NCBI GenBank assembly: GCA_003161635.1
Contig: PMOA01000060.1
Span: forward strand, 1 to 60,773
DNA: 60,773 nt
DNA from: Limisphaerales bacterium
Lineage (GTDB): Bacteria; Verrucomicrobiota; Verrucomicrobiia; Limisphaerales; UBA11358
Direction of reading: 5' to 3'
A model generated the notes under the pieces. It did no database searches. It was not told where the DNA came from and saw nothing but the letters and a program-made list of their open reading frames with translations. A program made the position numbers and the translations under genes. Every line of letters starts with the position of its first letter. Position 1 is the first letter of the stretch. Shown in pieces: positions 15,736 to 24,486 of the stretch.

Positions 15736-16908
15736 ATGTGGCCGTTCCTGACCATCGTCGCGGTTGCCGCAACCGTTGTAATTCATTTCTGGTGGCGGCA
15801 TAAATTTCTCCACCAACGGCGGCAGATGCAGGCCGAAATGGAGGAGCTTCAACGACGGCAGCAGCAAACAACGACTGCCGCCAAGGCCCAGCAACAGGTC
15901 CTGTTCAACAGCATGTTGGAGGGGTTGCTTTTGCTCGACCGCAACCGCCGGATTTACCTCGCCAATCGCGCGTTCAAAAATCTTTTCGGACTGAAAACCG
16001 AGCTGCGCGGCAAAACCGTCATGGAAGCCCTGCGCGTGCATGAACTCGCCGCGCTGGTCGAGCGCGTCGAAAGCGGCGGACAGGTGCTGGATTATGAATT
16101 GAAATTGCCGGAGTTGAGCGAGCGCTGGCTGCAGGTCAACGCCGCCGCCATTTCCAATTCCGCCGGCGAACGCGAAGGCACGATTCTGGTCTTCCACGAT
16201 CTGACGCGGCTCAAGCAGCTCGAGCGCACGCGCGAGGAATTCGTCGCCAACGTCAGCCACGAATTGCGCACGCCGCTCTCGCTCATCAAAGGTTACGTCG
16301 AAACGCTGCTCGACGGCGCGCGCGACAACCCCGAAGTCGCCGAGCGCTTTCTCAAAATCATCGAACGCAACGCCAGCCGGCTCGATTTGCTGATTCAAGA
16401 CTTGCTCACCATTTCCGCACTGGAATCCGGGCGGATTACATTGAATTTGCAGCCTGTCCCGCTGCGTCCACTCGCCGAAAAAATTCTGGCCGACCTCAAA
16501 ACGCGCACCGACGCGAAAGACGTGAAACTCGTCAACGATTTGCCCGAACTCACCGCGATGGCGGACGCGAACCGGCTCGAACAGGTCCTCGCCAACCTCG
16601 TGGACAACGCCATCAAATATGGCCGCGCGGAAGGCACGGTCACGGTGGGCGGGCGCAAGGACGATGCGGATAAGATTGAAATTTTTGTGCAGGACGACGG
16701 GCCGGGCATTCCGTCCGAGGCGCTCGACCGCGTATTCGAACGGTTTTATCGGGTGGACAAGGCGCGCTCGCGCGAGCAGGGCGGGACGGGTCTGGGTTTG
16801 TCCATCGTCAAACACATCGTGCAAAACCACGGCGGCAAAGTCTGGGTGAAAAGCGAGTTGGGCAAGGGCGCGACGTTTTTCTTCACGCTGCCACCGGGAG
16901 AGAAATAA
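15736..16908 (+). CDS. phoR: PhoR-like sensor histidine kinase
   Basis: Membrane sensor kinase paired with the PhoB-like regulator. From the ATG at 15736 it has 390 residues: one N-terminal membrane helix (about 3-20), a coiled linker rich in Gln, a PAS domain (about 53-155), a HisKA domain with phospho-acceptor H175 in ANVSHELRTPLSLIKGY, and a HATPase domain with the N box LANLVDNAIKYG, G1 DDGPGIP and G2 GGTGLGLSIVKHI. A start at 15700 is also open but its first residues come from the repeat. With a single membrane helix and no periplasmic domain it matches PhoR, which senses through the transport complex rather than directly. Confidence 0.88.
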   Translation: MWPFLTIVAVAATVVIHFWWRHKFLHQRRQMQAEMEELQRRQQQTTTAAKAQQQVLFNSMLEGLLLLDRNRRIYLANRAFKNLFGLKTELRGKTVMEALRVHELAALVERVESGGQVLDYELKLPELSERWLQVNAAAISNSAGEREGTILVFHDLTRLKQLERTREEFVANVSHELRTPLSLIKGYVETLLDGARDNPEVAERFLKIIERNASRLDLLIQDLLTISALESGRITLNLQPVPLRPLAEKILADLKTRTDAKDVKLVNDLPELTAMADANRLEQVLANLVDNAIKYGRAEGTVTVGGRKDDADKIEIFVQDDGPGIPSEALDRVFERFYRVDKARSREQGGTGLGLSIVKHIVQNHGGKVWVKSELGKGATFFFTLPPGEK

Positions 16909-16944
16909 ACTTGGTCGGCAGGCGCGCCGGTTTTATAGTCGGGC

Positions 16945-17424
16945 ATGGTTCACGTTGGCATTGGCTATGACGTTCACGCGCTGGTCGCGGGACGCAAACT
17001 CATTCTCGGCGGCGTCGAGATCCCGCACTCCAAGGGCCTGGACGGCCATTCGGACGCGGACGCGCTCATGCACGCGATTTGCGACGCGGTCCTCGGCGCG
17101 CTCGGCGAGGAGGACATCGGCCATTTTTTCCCGAACACCGACCCGCGCTGGAAAGGCGCGCCCAGCAAGGTGTTTCTTGAAGAAGCCGCCAGGCAGGTTG
17201 CGAGGCGCAAAGGCAAAATTGTGAACGTGGACGCGACCATCATCGCGCAGGAGCCCAAAATTTATCCGCACATTGCCGAAATGAAGACGCGCATTGCCGC
17301 CGCGCTCGGTGTTTCCGAAAAGCAAATCGGCGTGAAAGCCACCACGAACGAAAAGATGGGGTTCGTTGGACGCGAGGAAGGCATCGCCGCGATGGCGGTC
17401 GCCAGCATCAATTTGCCGGAATAA
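16945..17424 (+). CDS. ispF: 2-C-methyl-D-erythritol 2,4-cyclodiphosphate synthase
   Basis: Fifth enzyme of the non-mevalonate isoprenoid pathway; it cyclises CDP-methylerythritol 2-phosphate with release of CMP. The 159-residue length is normal. The zinc ligands are visible: D9 and H11 in GIGYDVHAL and H43 in LDGHSDADALMHAICDALLG-like sequence; the C-terminal KATTNEKMGFVGREEGIAAMA is the family signature. It follows phoR by 36 bases. Seen motifs are complete, so activity is expected. Confidence 0.96.
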   Translation: MVHVGIGYDVHALVAGRKLILGGVEIPHSKGLDGHSDADALMHAICDAVLGALGEEDIGHFFPNTDPRWKGAPSKVFLEEAARQVARRKGKIVNVDATIIAQEPKIYPHIAEMKTRIAAALGVSEKQIGVKATTNEKMGFVGREEGIAAMAVASINLPE

Positions 17425-17432
17425 ATTTGCAA

Positions 17433-17490
17433 GGTAGGGCCGCGTTGCCGCGCGGCCCCAATTTTGGGACGAGCAGCAGCTCGTCCCTGC
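17433..17490. repeat. GTAGGG-type palindromic repeat
   Basis: After ispF, GTAGGGCCGCG/CGCGGCCCC and GGGACGAGCAGC/GCTCGTCCC form two adjacent hairpins. It belongs to the same type as the units at 9,971 and 27,116. Confidence 0.6.
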
Positions 17491-17497
17491 CGAAAAA

Positions 17498-17767
17498 ATG
17501 CCCAAGGCTGAAATCAGTTGGAAGCGGGTCACGGAAGATGGCGTGAAGCTGCAGGTTAATGCCCAGCGCGTGAGCCGCGAGTGGCGGTTCTTCCAACGCG
17601 AAAAGCGTTTCGATCAATGGCAACCCGTGCCCGAACCGCCGCTGGAGGACTGGCTGGAATTGCTCGACGCGGTGCAACGGCTCATCACGCGCCGCCGTTT
17701 GCAGCCGGAACACGAGGAGCGTCTTCGCCGCCGGATCCGCGAACGGTTTCCCGAGGCGAAAATTTAG
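17498..17767 (+). CDS. small conserved-looking protein of unknown function
   Basis: An 89-residue, strongly charged protein (PKAEISWKRVTEDGVKLQVN... ending RRRLQPEHEERLRRRIRERFP). The first half looks like a small beta sheet and the second a long amphipathic helix. No catalytic motif, signal or membrane segment is present. Its 3' end (17730-17780) is repeated imperfectly at 18969-19019 beyond the next gene. Function unknown. Confidence 0.6.
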   Translation: MPKAEISWKRVTEDGVKLQVNAQRVSREWRFFQREKRFDQWQPVPEPPLEDWLELLDAVQRLITRRRLQPEHEERLRRRIRERFPEAKI

Positions 17768-17814
17768 TGCGCCTGTGGCTGGACAAACCGGGGCGATTTG
17801 GATTAAAGCACACC

Positions 17815-18933
17815 ATGTACATACCTTTTCGGCTGGCCATGGCATTGTCTCTCGGCGCAATCCTGACCGGAGGTTGCGTCCCGGAGAAGGGCAAAACGGA
17901 CGCCGGCGAAAAAACCACCGGCCTTTTCCAGAACTGGCCGACGAATGCCGACCCTAAAACCGTCGGTGAAAAGGTGGCGCGGAATTTTCTCCAGCGCGAT
18001 TATCTGACCAACAAGGCTGGTTTCATCGTTTATCCCGAAGCCTGCACCGCGTTCGGCGCGCTGCGTTTCGCGGGGGCAACGGGCGACAAGGAATTGTTGC
18101 AAAAACTCGCCGGGCGTTACTCAGTGATTTTGACACCGGAAGGTCAAAAACTGGTTTCGACCAATCGCCATGTGGATTTCCGCGTCCTGGGCATTGTGCC
18201 GCTGGAAATTTACCTGGAGACGGGCGACACGCGTTACCTCAACCCCGGACGCGACCTCGCCGACCAGCAATGGGAAGACCCGTTGCCCGACGGCCTCACG
18301 CGCGAAACCCGCTGGTGGGTGGACGACGCGTTCATGATCGGCAGCCTGCAAATCCAGGCCTATCGCGCGACGAAGGACCCGAAATACGCCGACCGGGCCG
18401 CGACCCAACTCGCCGCCTACCTCGATCAATTGCAAAAAACCAACGGCCTGTTTTATCACGGCCCGGAAGTTCCGCACTTTTGGGGCCGGGGCAACGGCTG
18501 GTTCGCGGTTGCGCTCGCCGAAGTGCTCAGTTCGCTTCCGCCGGACCACCCGAAATACGCGCGGTTGATGGACGGCTATCGCAAAATGATGGCCGGGCTG
18601 CGGCGTTATCAAGCGCCATCCGGTTTGTGGCGGCAGCTCATTGACAACGACCAATCGTGGGTCGAGACCTCCTGCACGGGCATGTTTACCTATGCGATGA
18701 TTGTGGGTGTCCAGCATGGCTGGCTGGAGGCAAAGGAATACGGCGATTGCGCGCGCAAAGGCTGGATTGGCTTGTGCGGCTATGTTGATGCGGATGGCAA
18801 CGTCCGCGAAATTTGCGTCGGCACGGGTCAGAACCAGGACACGGAATACTATTTGAACCGTTCGCGTGCCGTCGGCGACTTGCACGGCCAGGCGCCCGTG
18901 TTGTGGTGCGCCTGGGCGCTGGCGCAAAAATGA
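17815..18933 (+). CDS. GH105/GH88-like unsaturated uronyl hydrolase, lipoprotein
   Basis: Probably removes unsaturated galacturonyl or glucuronyl residues from oligosaccharides made by polysaccharide lyases. The ATG at 17815 gives a 372-residue protein with a lipoprotein signal (MYIPFRLAMALSLGAILTGGC, lipobox cysteine at about 21). Features of the alpha/alpha barrel family include WWVDDAFMIGSLQIQAYRAT (the catalytic Asp region), FWGRGNGWFAVALAEVL and SWVETSCTGMFTYAM. The longer upstream frame is rejected because it overlaps the 89-residue gene and lacks homology. The gene is flanked by a 51-base imperfect direct repeat, a possible trace of insertion. Confidence 0.8.
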   Translation: MYIPFRLAMALSLGAILTGGCVPEKGKTDAGEKTTGLFQNWPTNADPKTVGEKVARNFLQRDYLTNKAGFIVYPEACTAFGALRFAGATGDKELLQKLAGRYSVILTPEGQKLVSTNRHVDFRVLGIVPLEIYLETGDTRYLNPGRDLADQQWEDPLPDGLTRETRWWVDDAFMIGSLQIQAYRATKDPKYADRAATQLAAYLDQLQKTNGLFYHGPEVPHFWGRGNGWFAVALAEVLSSLPPDHPKYARLMDGYRKMMAGLRRYQAPSGLWRQLIDNDQSWVETSCTGMFTYAMIVGVQHGWLEAKEYGDCARKGWIGLCGYVDADGNVREICVGTGQNQDTEYYLNRSRAVGDLHGQAPVLWCAWALAQK

Positions 18934-18968
18934 ACGGCCGCCGCCCCAAACGAACGACCCGTGCGCCC

Positions 18969-19019
18969 GCCGGATTCGCGAGCGGTTTCCCGGGGCGAAA
19001 AATCAGTGCGCGTGCGGCT
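18969..19019. repeat. 51-base imperfect direct repeat flanking the GH105 gene
   Basis: This stretch aligns with 17730-17780 at 44 of 51 positions without gaps (both start GCCGGAT and end GGCT). The first copy is the 3' end of the 89-residue gene; the second runs into the 3' end of the cupin gene on the other strand. The GH105 gene lies exactly between. Confidence 0.6.
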
Positions 19020-19368
19020 TGGCGTATTCGACCATGCCGGTAATATCGATCGCCACGACCGGGTCATTGCCCACGACCCACGCGTCGTGACCCGGCGGGA
19101 GCAGTGAAACTTCACCCGGCCCGAACTCCGCCAGGCTGCCGTCGTCCATCAGCACGGCCAGCCGTCCAGAGACGTGATATTGCAGATGTGGCGCTTCGCA
19201 ACTTTTGGTTTTCATCAACGCCTTGAGCGACGTTGACCATTTCCAGCCCGGCTGGAGTGTGGCGCGACCAAACGTGACCCCGCCGAGCGTGATGAGTTCG
19301 AGTTTGCCCTTGTCGAACGTGCGAAGTTCATCGGGTTTCGACAGGGTTTTGCTTTGCATTTTGGCCAT
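19003..19368 (-). CDS. cupin-domain protein
   Basis: A 121-residue single-domain cupin. The central barrel has GWKWSTSLKAL...CEAPHLQYHVSGRLAVLMDDGSLAEFGPGEVSLLPPGHDAWVVG, covering both cupin boxes, with H in APHLQYH and H in PPGHDAWV as possible metal ligands. Such small cupins act as metal-dependent enzymes or binding proteins; the substrate is unknown. No signal peptide is visible. It is transcribed toward the GH105 gene and its last codons overlap the flanking direct repeat. Confidence 0.75.
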   Translation of the reverse strand: MAKMQSKTLSKPDELRTFDKGKLELITLGGVTFGRATLQPGWKWSTSLKALMKTKSCEAPHLQYHVSGRLAVLMDDGSLAEFGPGEVSLLPPGHDAWVVGNDPVVAIDITGMVEYAKPHAH

Positions 19369-19791
19369 AATTTCCTTTCATTTTGTTCTTTAGCTGAGCT
19401 GGTCAAACGTAAGCCGGTAAAGTTGATTGGCAAGCACTTTCCCGAAGTGGAAATTGAACTGCGCCGGAAAGTTACGGAGGGGCGCATCTCAGTTTTTAAG
19501 CAGGTCGCGGAGCGACCTGATGATGGTAGCCGTGGCTGTTCAAGCCACGGTGAACAGCACAAAACGGCCGCCGTCGCGGAGCGACGGTTGAAACACGAGC
19601 CTGACGAGATTTCAGGCGTCGCTCCGCGACGCAAGACCAATGGACGCATTTCCGTGGGATAAATCCCACGGCTACAGTCAAATCTCGCTCCGCAAGGTGC
19701 TGCGCAAAAAGTGAGATGCGCCGGAAAGTTACGGAGGCTGAGATTCATTTTCTCCTGACAAAACAACCCTGTCCCCTTACATTTCACGCGG
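19369..19791. repeat. composite repeat region (GTCGCGGAGCGAC family)
   Basis: The 423-base gap holds many paired arms: GGTCGCGGAGCGACC near 19,502, GTAGCCGTGG/CCACGG near 19,527-19,550, GTCGCGGAGCGAC near 19,573 with GTCGCTCCGCGAC near 19,618, CCGTGGGATAAATCCCACGG near 19,652, and the direct repeat GCGCCGGAAAGTTACGGAGG near 19,462 and 19,719. No gene is supported. Confidence 0.65.
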
Positions 19792-20556
19792 ATGGCCAAA
19801 CCGCCTTTGATTCTTGTTTCACCGAGCATCGAAAAACGGGGTGTCGAATTTCATGACCTTTCCGTCAGCCTTTCGGTCAAATACGAAAATGCCGTGCTCG
19901 AGGCCGGTGGCATCCCCGTCACCACGCCAACGACGACTGACCGGCAAATGCTCGCTGAAATTGTCCGCCGCACGGATGGTGTGTTGTTGACCGGCGGTGA
20001 CGACATCAATCCCGACCTTTACGACAAAAACCTTCCGCGAGCCGTCCGCAAAGCCGTCGGCCTGACGCCCGATGGCGGCGGGCGTGATTTGCGCGAACTG
20101 GTTTTAATTGATGAAATTTTTCGCCAGCACAAACCGCTTCTGGCAATTTGTCGCGGGCATCAATTGTTGAACATCGCGCTCGGCGGCCGGTTAATTGCGG
20201 ACATTCGCCGCCAGATGCCCGGCGCGCTGAACCATTGGCGCATGGACAAAGCGGGTGAATTAGTGCATGAAGTGCCATTGACATCGAGTTCGTTGCTGGC
20301 CAAGATGGTGGGGAAGCGGATTTTGGGTGTGAACAGTTCGCATCATCAGGCCGTCTTGAAACCGGCGGAACCGTTAATGGCTGTGGCGCGAACGCGTGAT
20401 GGAATAGTTGAAGCGATGGAATTGAAGCCGGACGCGGCGCGGGCAATGCCGTTTTTGTTGAGCGTGCAATTTCATCCCGAACGATTGACCGAACGATATG
20501 CTGACCACCGGGCGATTTTTCGCCGGTTTGTCGAAGCGTGCAGGCGGAGACGTTAA
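19792..20556 (+). CDS. class I glutamine amidotransferase-like hydrolase (peptidase C26, PuuD family)
   Basis: Hydrolase related to gamma-glutamyl-gamma-aminobutyrate hydrolase. The 254-residue protein has LLTGGDDINPDLY (about 66-78), the nucleophile C120 in LAICRGHQLLNIALGG, and the His-Glu pair in VQFHPERL near residue 228. HHQAV near 180 is also family-typical. It removes a gamma-glutamyl group from a small substrate; putrescine catabolism is the known case, but no other puu genes are here. The sigma-54 regulator gene begins two bases after its stop, so the two are probably one operon. Confidence 0.85.
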   Translation: MAKPPLILVSPSIEKRGVEFHDLSVSLSVKYENAVLEAGGIPVTTPTTTDRQMLAEIVRRTDGVLLTGGDDINPDLYDKNLPRAVRKAVGLTPDGGGRDLRELVLIDEIFRQHKPLLAICRGHQLLNIALGGRLIADIRRQMPGALNHWRMDKAGELVHEVPLTSSSLLAKMVGKRILGVNSSHHQAVLKPAEPLMAVARTRDGIVEAMELKPDAARAMPFLLSVQFHPERLTERYADHRAIFRRFVEACRRRR

Positions 20557-20558
20557 AC

Positions 20559-21902
<1,344 letters not shown>

Positions 21903-21906
21903 ATCT

Positions 21907-22358
21907 CAAACGAGACAGGCTGCAAACAATGCCGCCTATTCACTGTTAGACCGACTCGCGCATTATGAAAATTACTGAGTCCACTTGGTCGCCGTTTCAG
22001 TCGCTAGAGGTTCGCGACATTTGCGAGCATCTCACTGCCAACGAAAAGCGAAAGCTTCTCAATCAGGCAGCCAACTATGGGCGACATACGGCTTGGATAT
22101 TTGCTCTGCCTTGCGGGTTGGTAGCGATGATATTCTTTCACTCTGTCGTTATGGGTTCCGTCCTACTTGCACTTCTCCCTATTTATTGGTTCGCGTTAGT
22201 GTGGCCTCGGATTCGATCCCATCAGAAGCGAGTCCGAGAGATGTTGTGCATGACAGAGTATGCCAGAGCACGAGGATACCGTCCCGATGTTTTGAGCATG
22301 TTTGCTTTTCCGTGGTCACACCAGAAACCGTCGGTCTAACACTTAGATAGGCTGCAAA
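21907..22358 (+). mobile_element. single integron-type gene cassette with attC-like ends
   Basis: The upstream side reads ACAGGC (21915), TGCA...TGCC, GCCTAT (21934-21939), then the core GTTAGAC (21945-21951), matching GTTRRRY. The downstream side has GTCTAAC (22334-22340), matching RYYYAAC, then ATAGGC (22347-22352) and TGCAAA. TGTTAGACCGAC (21944-21955) and GTCGGTCTAACA (22330-22341) are perfect inverted repeats. Joined as in a circular cassette, the two ends make a classic attC palindrome. One 124-residue gene lies between. The downstream attC stops after the loop, so the array is a single cassette or a remnant. No integrase gene is seen in the window. Confidence 0.65.
21965..22339 (+). 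CDS. small two-TM membrane protein carried by the cassette
   Basis: A 124-residue protein with a soluble N-terminus (residues 1-43, with EHLTANEKRKLLNQAANYGR), two membrane helices (about 44-62 and 65-83), and a basic cytoplasmic-type C-terminus (RSHQKRVREMLCMTEYARARGY). It is not recognised. The ATG lies 13 bases after the attC-like core and the stop TAA is part of the downstream core GTCTAAC, as in typical integron cassettes, which carry a gene tightly between recombination sites and without its own promoter. It is less GC-rich than the neighbours. Confidence 0.7.
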   Translation: MKITESTWSPFQSLEVRDICEHLTANEKRKLLNQAANYGRHTAWIFALPCGLVAMIFFHSVVMGSVLLALLPIYWFALVWPRIRSHQKRVREMLCMTEYARARGYRPDVLSMFAFPWSHQKPSV

Positions 22359-22370
22359 TTTTCTTCAGAT

Positions 22371-22496
22371 TCAAAGTTTTTCCAGTTCTTCCCGAAGTAA
22401 TTTCGTCAGTGGTTGAATGGTCTTCGCGCTGAATTCAAATTTGCAACCCGCCGCTTGAAACAATTCCGCCAACGGGCATGAACCGCCAAGCACAAC
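22371..22496 (-). pseudogene. C-terminal fragment of a second M3 peptidase
   Basis: The frame reads LGGSCPLAELFQAAGCKFEF and SAKTIQPLTKLLREELEKL, clearly related to the last 40 residues of the intact M3 peptidase just upstream (LGGSRPLPELFSAAGCPFRF, then DAATIKPLIQLAGAELAKL). Only this tail remains; a palindromic repeat separates it from the intact gene. It is the remnant of a tandem paralogue whose body was lost. Confidence 0.75.
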
Positions 22497-22623
22497 GTAG
22501 CGCAGGCATTCCTGCCTGCGGGTTCTGGCGACTTTCCAGTCGCCAGTCCTTGAAAACAAACCGCGCCCGCTGTCAAACACGGGACAGGAATGTCCCGTGA
22601 ACCCGCAGACAAGAATGTCTGCG
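22497..22623. repeat. GTAGCGCAGGC-type palindromic repeat
   Basis: GTAGCGCAGGCATTCCTGCC (22,497) with inner AGGCATTCCTGCCT and GGCGACTTTCCAGTCGCC hairpins, then GGGACAGGAATGTCCC and a mirrored GCAGACAAGAATGTCTGCGC end. A near-identical family member lies at 34,733-34,850. Confidence 0.7.
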
Positions 22624-24435
22624 CTACAGCTTTGCCAACTCCGCACCGGCCAGTTGAATCAACGGCTTGATCGTTGCCGCGTCGAATCGAAACGGGCAGC
22701 CGGCGGCGGAAAACAATTCCGGCAACGGGCGCGAGCCGCCGAGCGCGAGCGATTTTTTGTAGTCGTTCAACGTCTTTGCCTTGTTGCGTTTTGAATTCGC
22801 CCAGACCTGCAGCGCGCCGAGCTGCGCGATGCCGTATTCGATGTAGTAAAACGGGTGAGTGAAAATGTGAAGCTGCCGGTGCCAGAGATTGGCCCGCGCC
22901 GCTTTGTACCCACTCCAATCCACGTCCCCGCCGAAACGGTCCATCAATTCCAGCCACGCGGCGGCGCGCTCGGCGCGGCTGTGGCCGGGCTGAGTGTAAA
23001 TCCAGTGCTGGAACTCATCCACCGTGGCAATCCACGGGAAAACTCCGATGATACCTTCCAAATGAACCCGCCGCGCGCGGTTCGCGTCGGCGGCGGAATA
23101 AAATTCCTCGATGAATTCGTTGCCGAGCAGTTCCATGCTCATTGAGGCGACCTCGCAGAATTCAATGGGCGGGCTGTTGCGATAGGCATGCAAATCCTCG
23201 TTGCGCGCGGCCAGCGCGTGAAAGGCATGGCCGGCCTCGTGCAGAATCGTCTCCACGTCGCGCTGCTGGCCGACGGCATTCATAAAAATGAACGGCACGC
23301 GCGCCTCGGCCAGCGTCTGCTGATAGCCGCCCGGGGCCTTGCCTTTGCGATTGTCGAGGTCGAGCAGGCGCAGGTTCTGCATTTGCCGGAAACCGCCCGC
23401 GAGTTCGCCGTCCAGCCGGTCAAAAATTTTCTGCGTGCGCGAAACCATTTCGTCCACCGGCCCGAACGGTTTCAACGGCGGACGATTCTGCGGGTCAACC
23501 GCCAAATCCCACGGACGCAGGTGGCCCGGATGCAATTTGTCGAGGCCCAGTTGGTGGCGGCGGGCGGCGTGGAGTTCGCGCACGGCGGGCATGACTTCCC
23601 GGGCGACCGCATCGTGAAAACGCGTGCAATCCTGCGGCGTGTAATCGAACCGGCCGAGCCGGCGGAAGGCGTAATCGCGATAATTTTTGAACCCGGCGTT
23701 CCGGGCGGTTTGCTGGCGGAGTTCGATGAGCCGGTCGAAAATTTCGTCGAAATTGTCCACCTCCTGCAAACGCCGTCTGGCCACCAGTTCCCAGGCCTCC
23801 TGGCGCAGCGCGCGGTCCGGCTCTTCCAGGTAACAGCCCATCTGAACGAGCGTCTTTTCATCGCCGCGAAAGTTCACCGTGAGCGAGCCGGTCAATTTCT
23901 GGTATTGCTGGCAGAGCTTGGCGTCCTCGGTTTCAAGCGCGACGTTTTCCTGCCGGAACAGCTCGACGTGATTCTTTACGTCGCGGTCAAAGACTTCATA
24001 ACGCCGGAACGCCGGCCTCCGGCCCGACTCGTTGTCAACGGTTCGAGCCGGACCGGAGGCCGGCGCTCCAATCGCAAGCAGTTCGACGCGCTGCGGATGG
24101 GTGACGTAAATTTTTTCGAGCGCGAACTGGCGCGGCTTGAGTTGCGGCTCGACGTTTTCGACGAAATACAGATACGCCTTCTCCGCCTCGGCATTATCCG
24201 TGTGGCAGGTCATGGCGATGTAACGGCGGGACGATTCCTCGTCCAGCGCGGCGGTGAGTTCGCTCCAGTCGAGCAGCCAGCGTTCGAGGTCGGCGGCGAA
24301 TTTACATTGCGCGGCGCGTTTTTCCAACTGGTCGAACAGCGGCGCGATTTGCGGCCAGTCGCCGAGGTCAATGGTTTGCGGAACAAAGGTCCGGACTTTG
24401 TGGGCGGGCAATTTTCCAAACGGCAACAAATTCAT
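22624..24435 (-). CDS. M3 family oligoendopeptidase
   Basis: Zinc metallopeptidase of the PepF/oligopeptidase type, probably cytoplasmic and degrading short peptides. The 603-residue protein has the HExxH zinc site in ETILHEAGHAFHALAAR (about 393-409) and the downstream EVASMSMELLGNEF with the third ligand. The N-terminal helical part and the C-terminal LGGSRPLPELFSAAG are family-typical. Residues of about 123-143 (IGAPASGPARTVDNESGRRP) are encoded by a palindromic repeat at 24006-24069 and interrupt PQRVELL/RYEVFDRDV; the frame is kept. A paralogue tail lies downstream. The ATG at 24435 matches the start of homology. Confidence 0.9.
   Translation of the reverse strand: MNLLPFGKLPAHKVRTFVPQTIDLGDWPQIAPLFDQLEKRAAQCKFAADLERWLLDWSELTAALDEESSRRYIAMTCHTDNAEAEKAYLYFVENVEPQLKPRQFALEKIYVTHPQRVELLAIGAPASGPARTVDNESGRRPAFRRYEVFDRDVKNHVELFRQENVALETEDAKLCQQYQKLTGSLTVNFRGDEKTLVQMGCYLEEPDRALRQEAWELVARRRLQEVDNFDEIFDRLIELRQQTARNAGFKNYRDYAFRRLGRFDYTPQDCTRFHDAVAREVMPAVRELHAARRHQLGLDKLHPGHLRPWDLAVDPQNRPPLKPFGPVDEMVSRTQKIFDRLDGELAGGFRQMQNLRLLDLDNRKGKAPGGYQQTLAEARVPFIFMNAVGQQRDVETILHEAGHAFHALAARNEDLHAYRNSPPIEFCEVASMSMELLGNEFIEEFYSAADANRARRVHLEGIIGVFPWIATVDEFQHWIYTQPGHSRAERAAAWLELMDRFGGDVDWSGYKAARANLWHRQLHIFTHPFYYIEYGIAQLGALQVWANSKRNKAKTLNDYKKSLALGGSRPLPELFSAAGCPFRFDAATIKPLIQLAGAELAKL
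24006..24069. repeat. palindromic element inside the M3 peptidase gene
   Basis: GGAACGCCGGCCTCCGG (24006-24022) and CCGGAGGCCGGCGCTCC (24053-24069) bound a 64-base inverted repeat that is read through in frame. The arms match the GGAGCGCCGGC repeats in the intergenic gaps near 11,257 and 28,590. Confidence 0.75.
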
Positions 24436-24486
24436 GCGCGCAAAGGATAGGGAAAGCTGGCCCGAGGGAAATGAATTTTACACAAC

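Noticed and set aside
19354..19662. 102-residue frame in the gap before the amidotransferase gene
   Set aside because: The translation is dominated by hairpin repeats (VAERPDDGSRGCSSHGEQ), so it is not a gene.
23188..24450. 420-residue plus-strand frame opposite the M3 peptidase
   Set aside because: High-GC codon bias leaves the antisense frame open; the minus strand has a complete M3 peptidase with the zinc motif.
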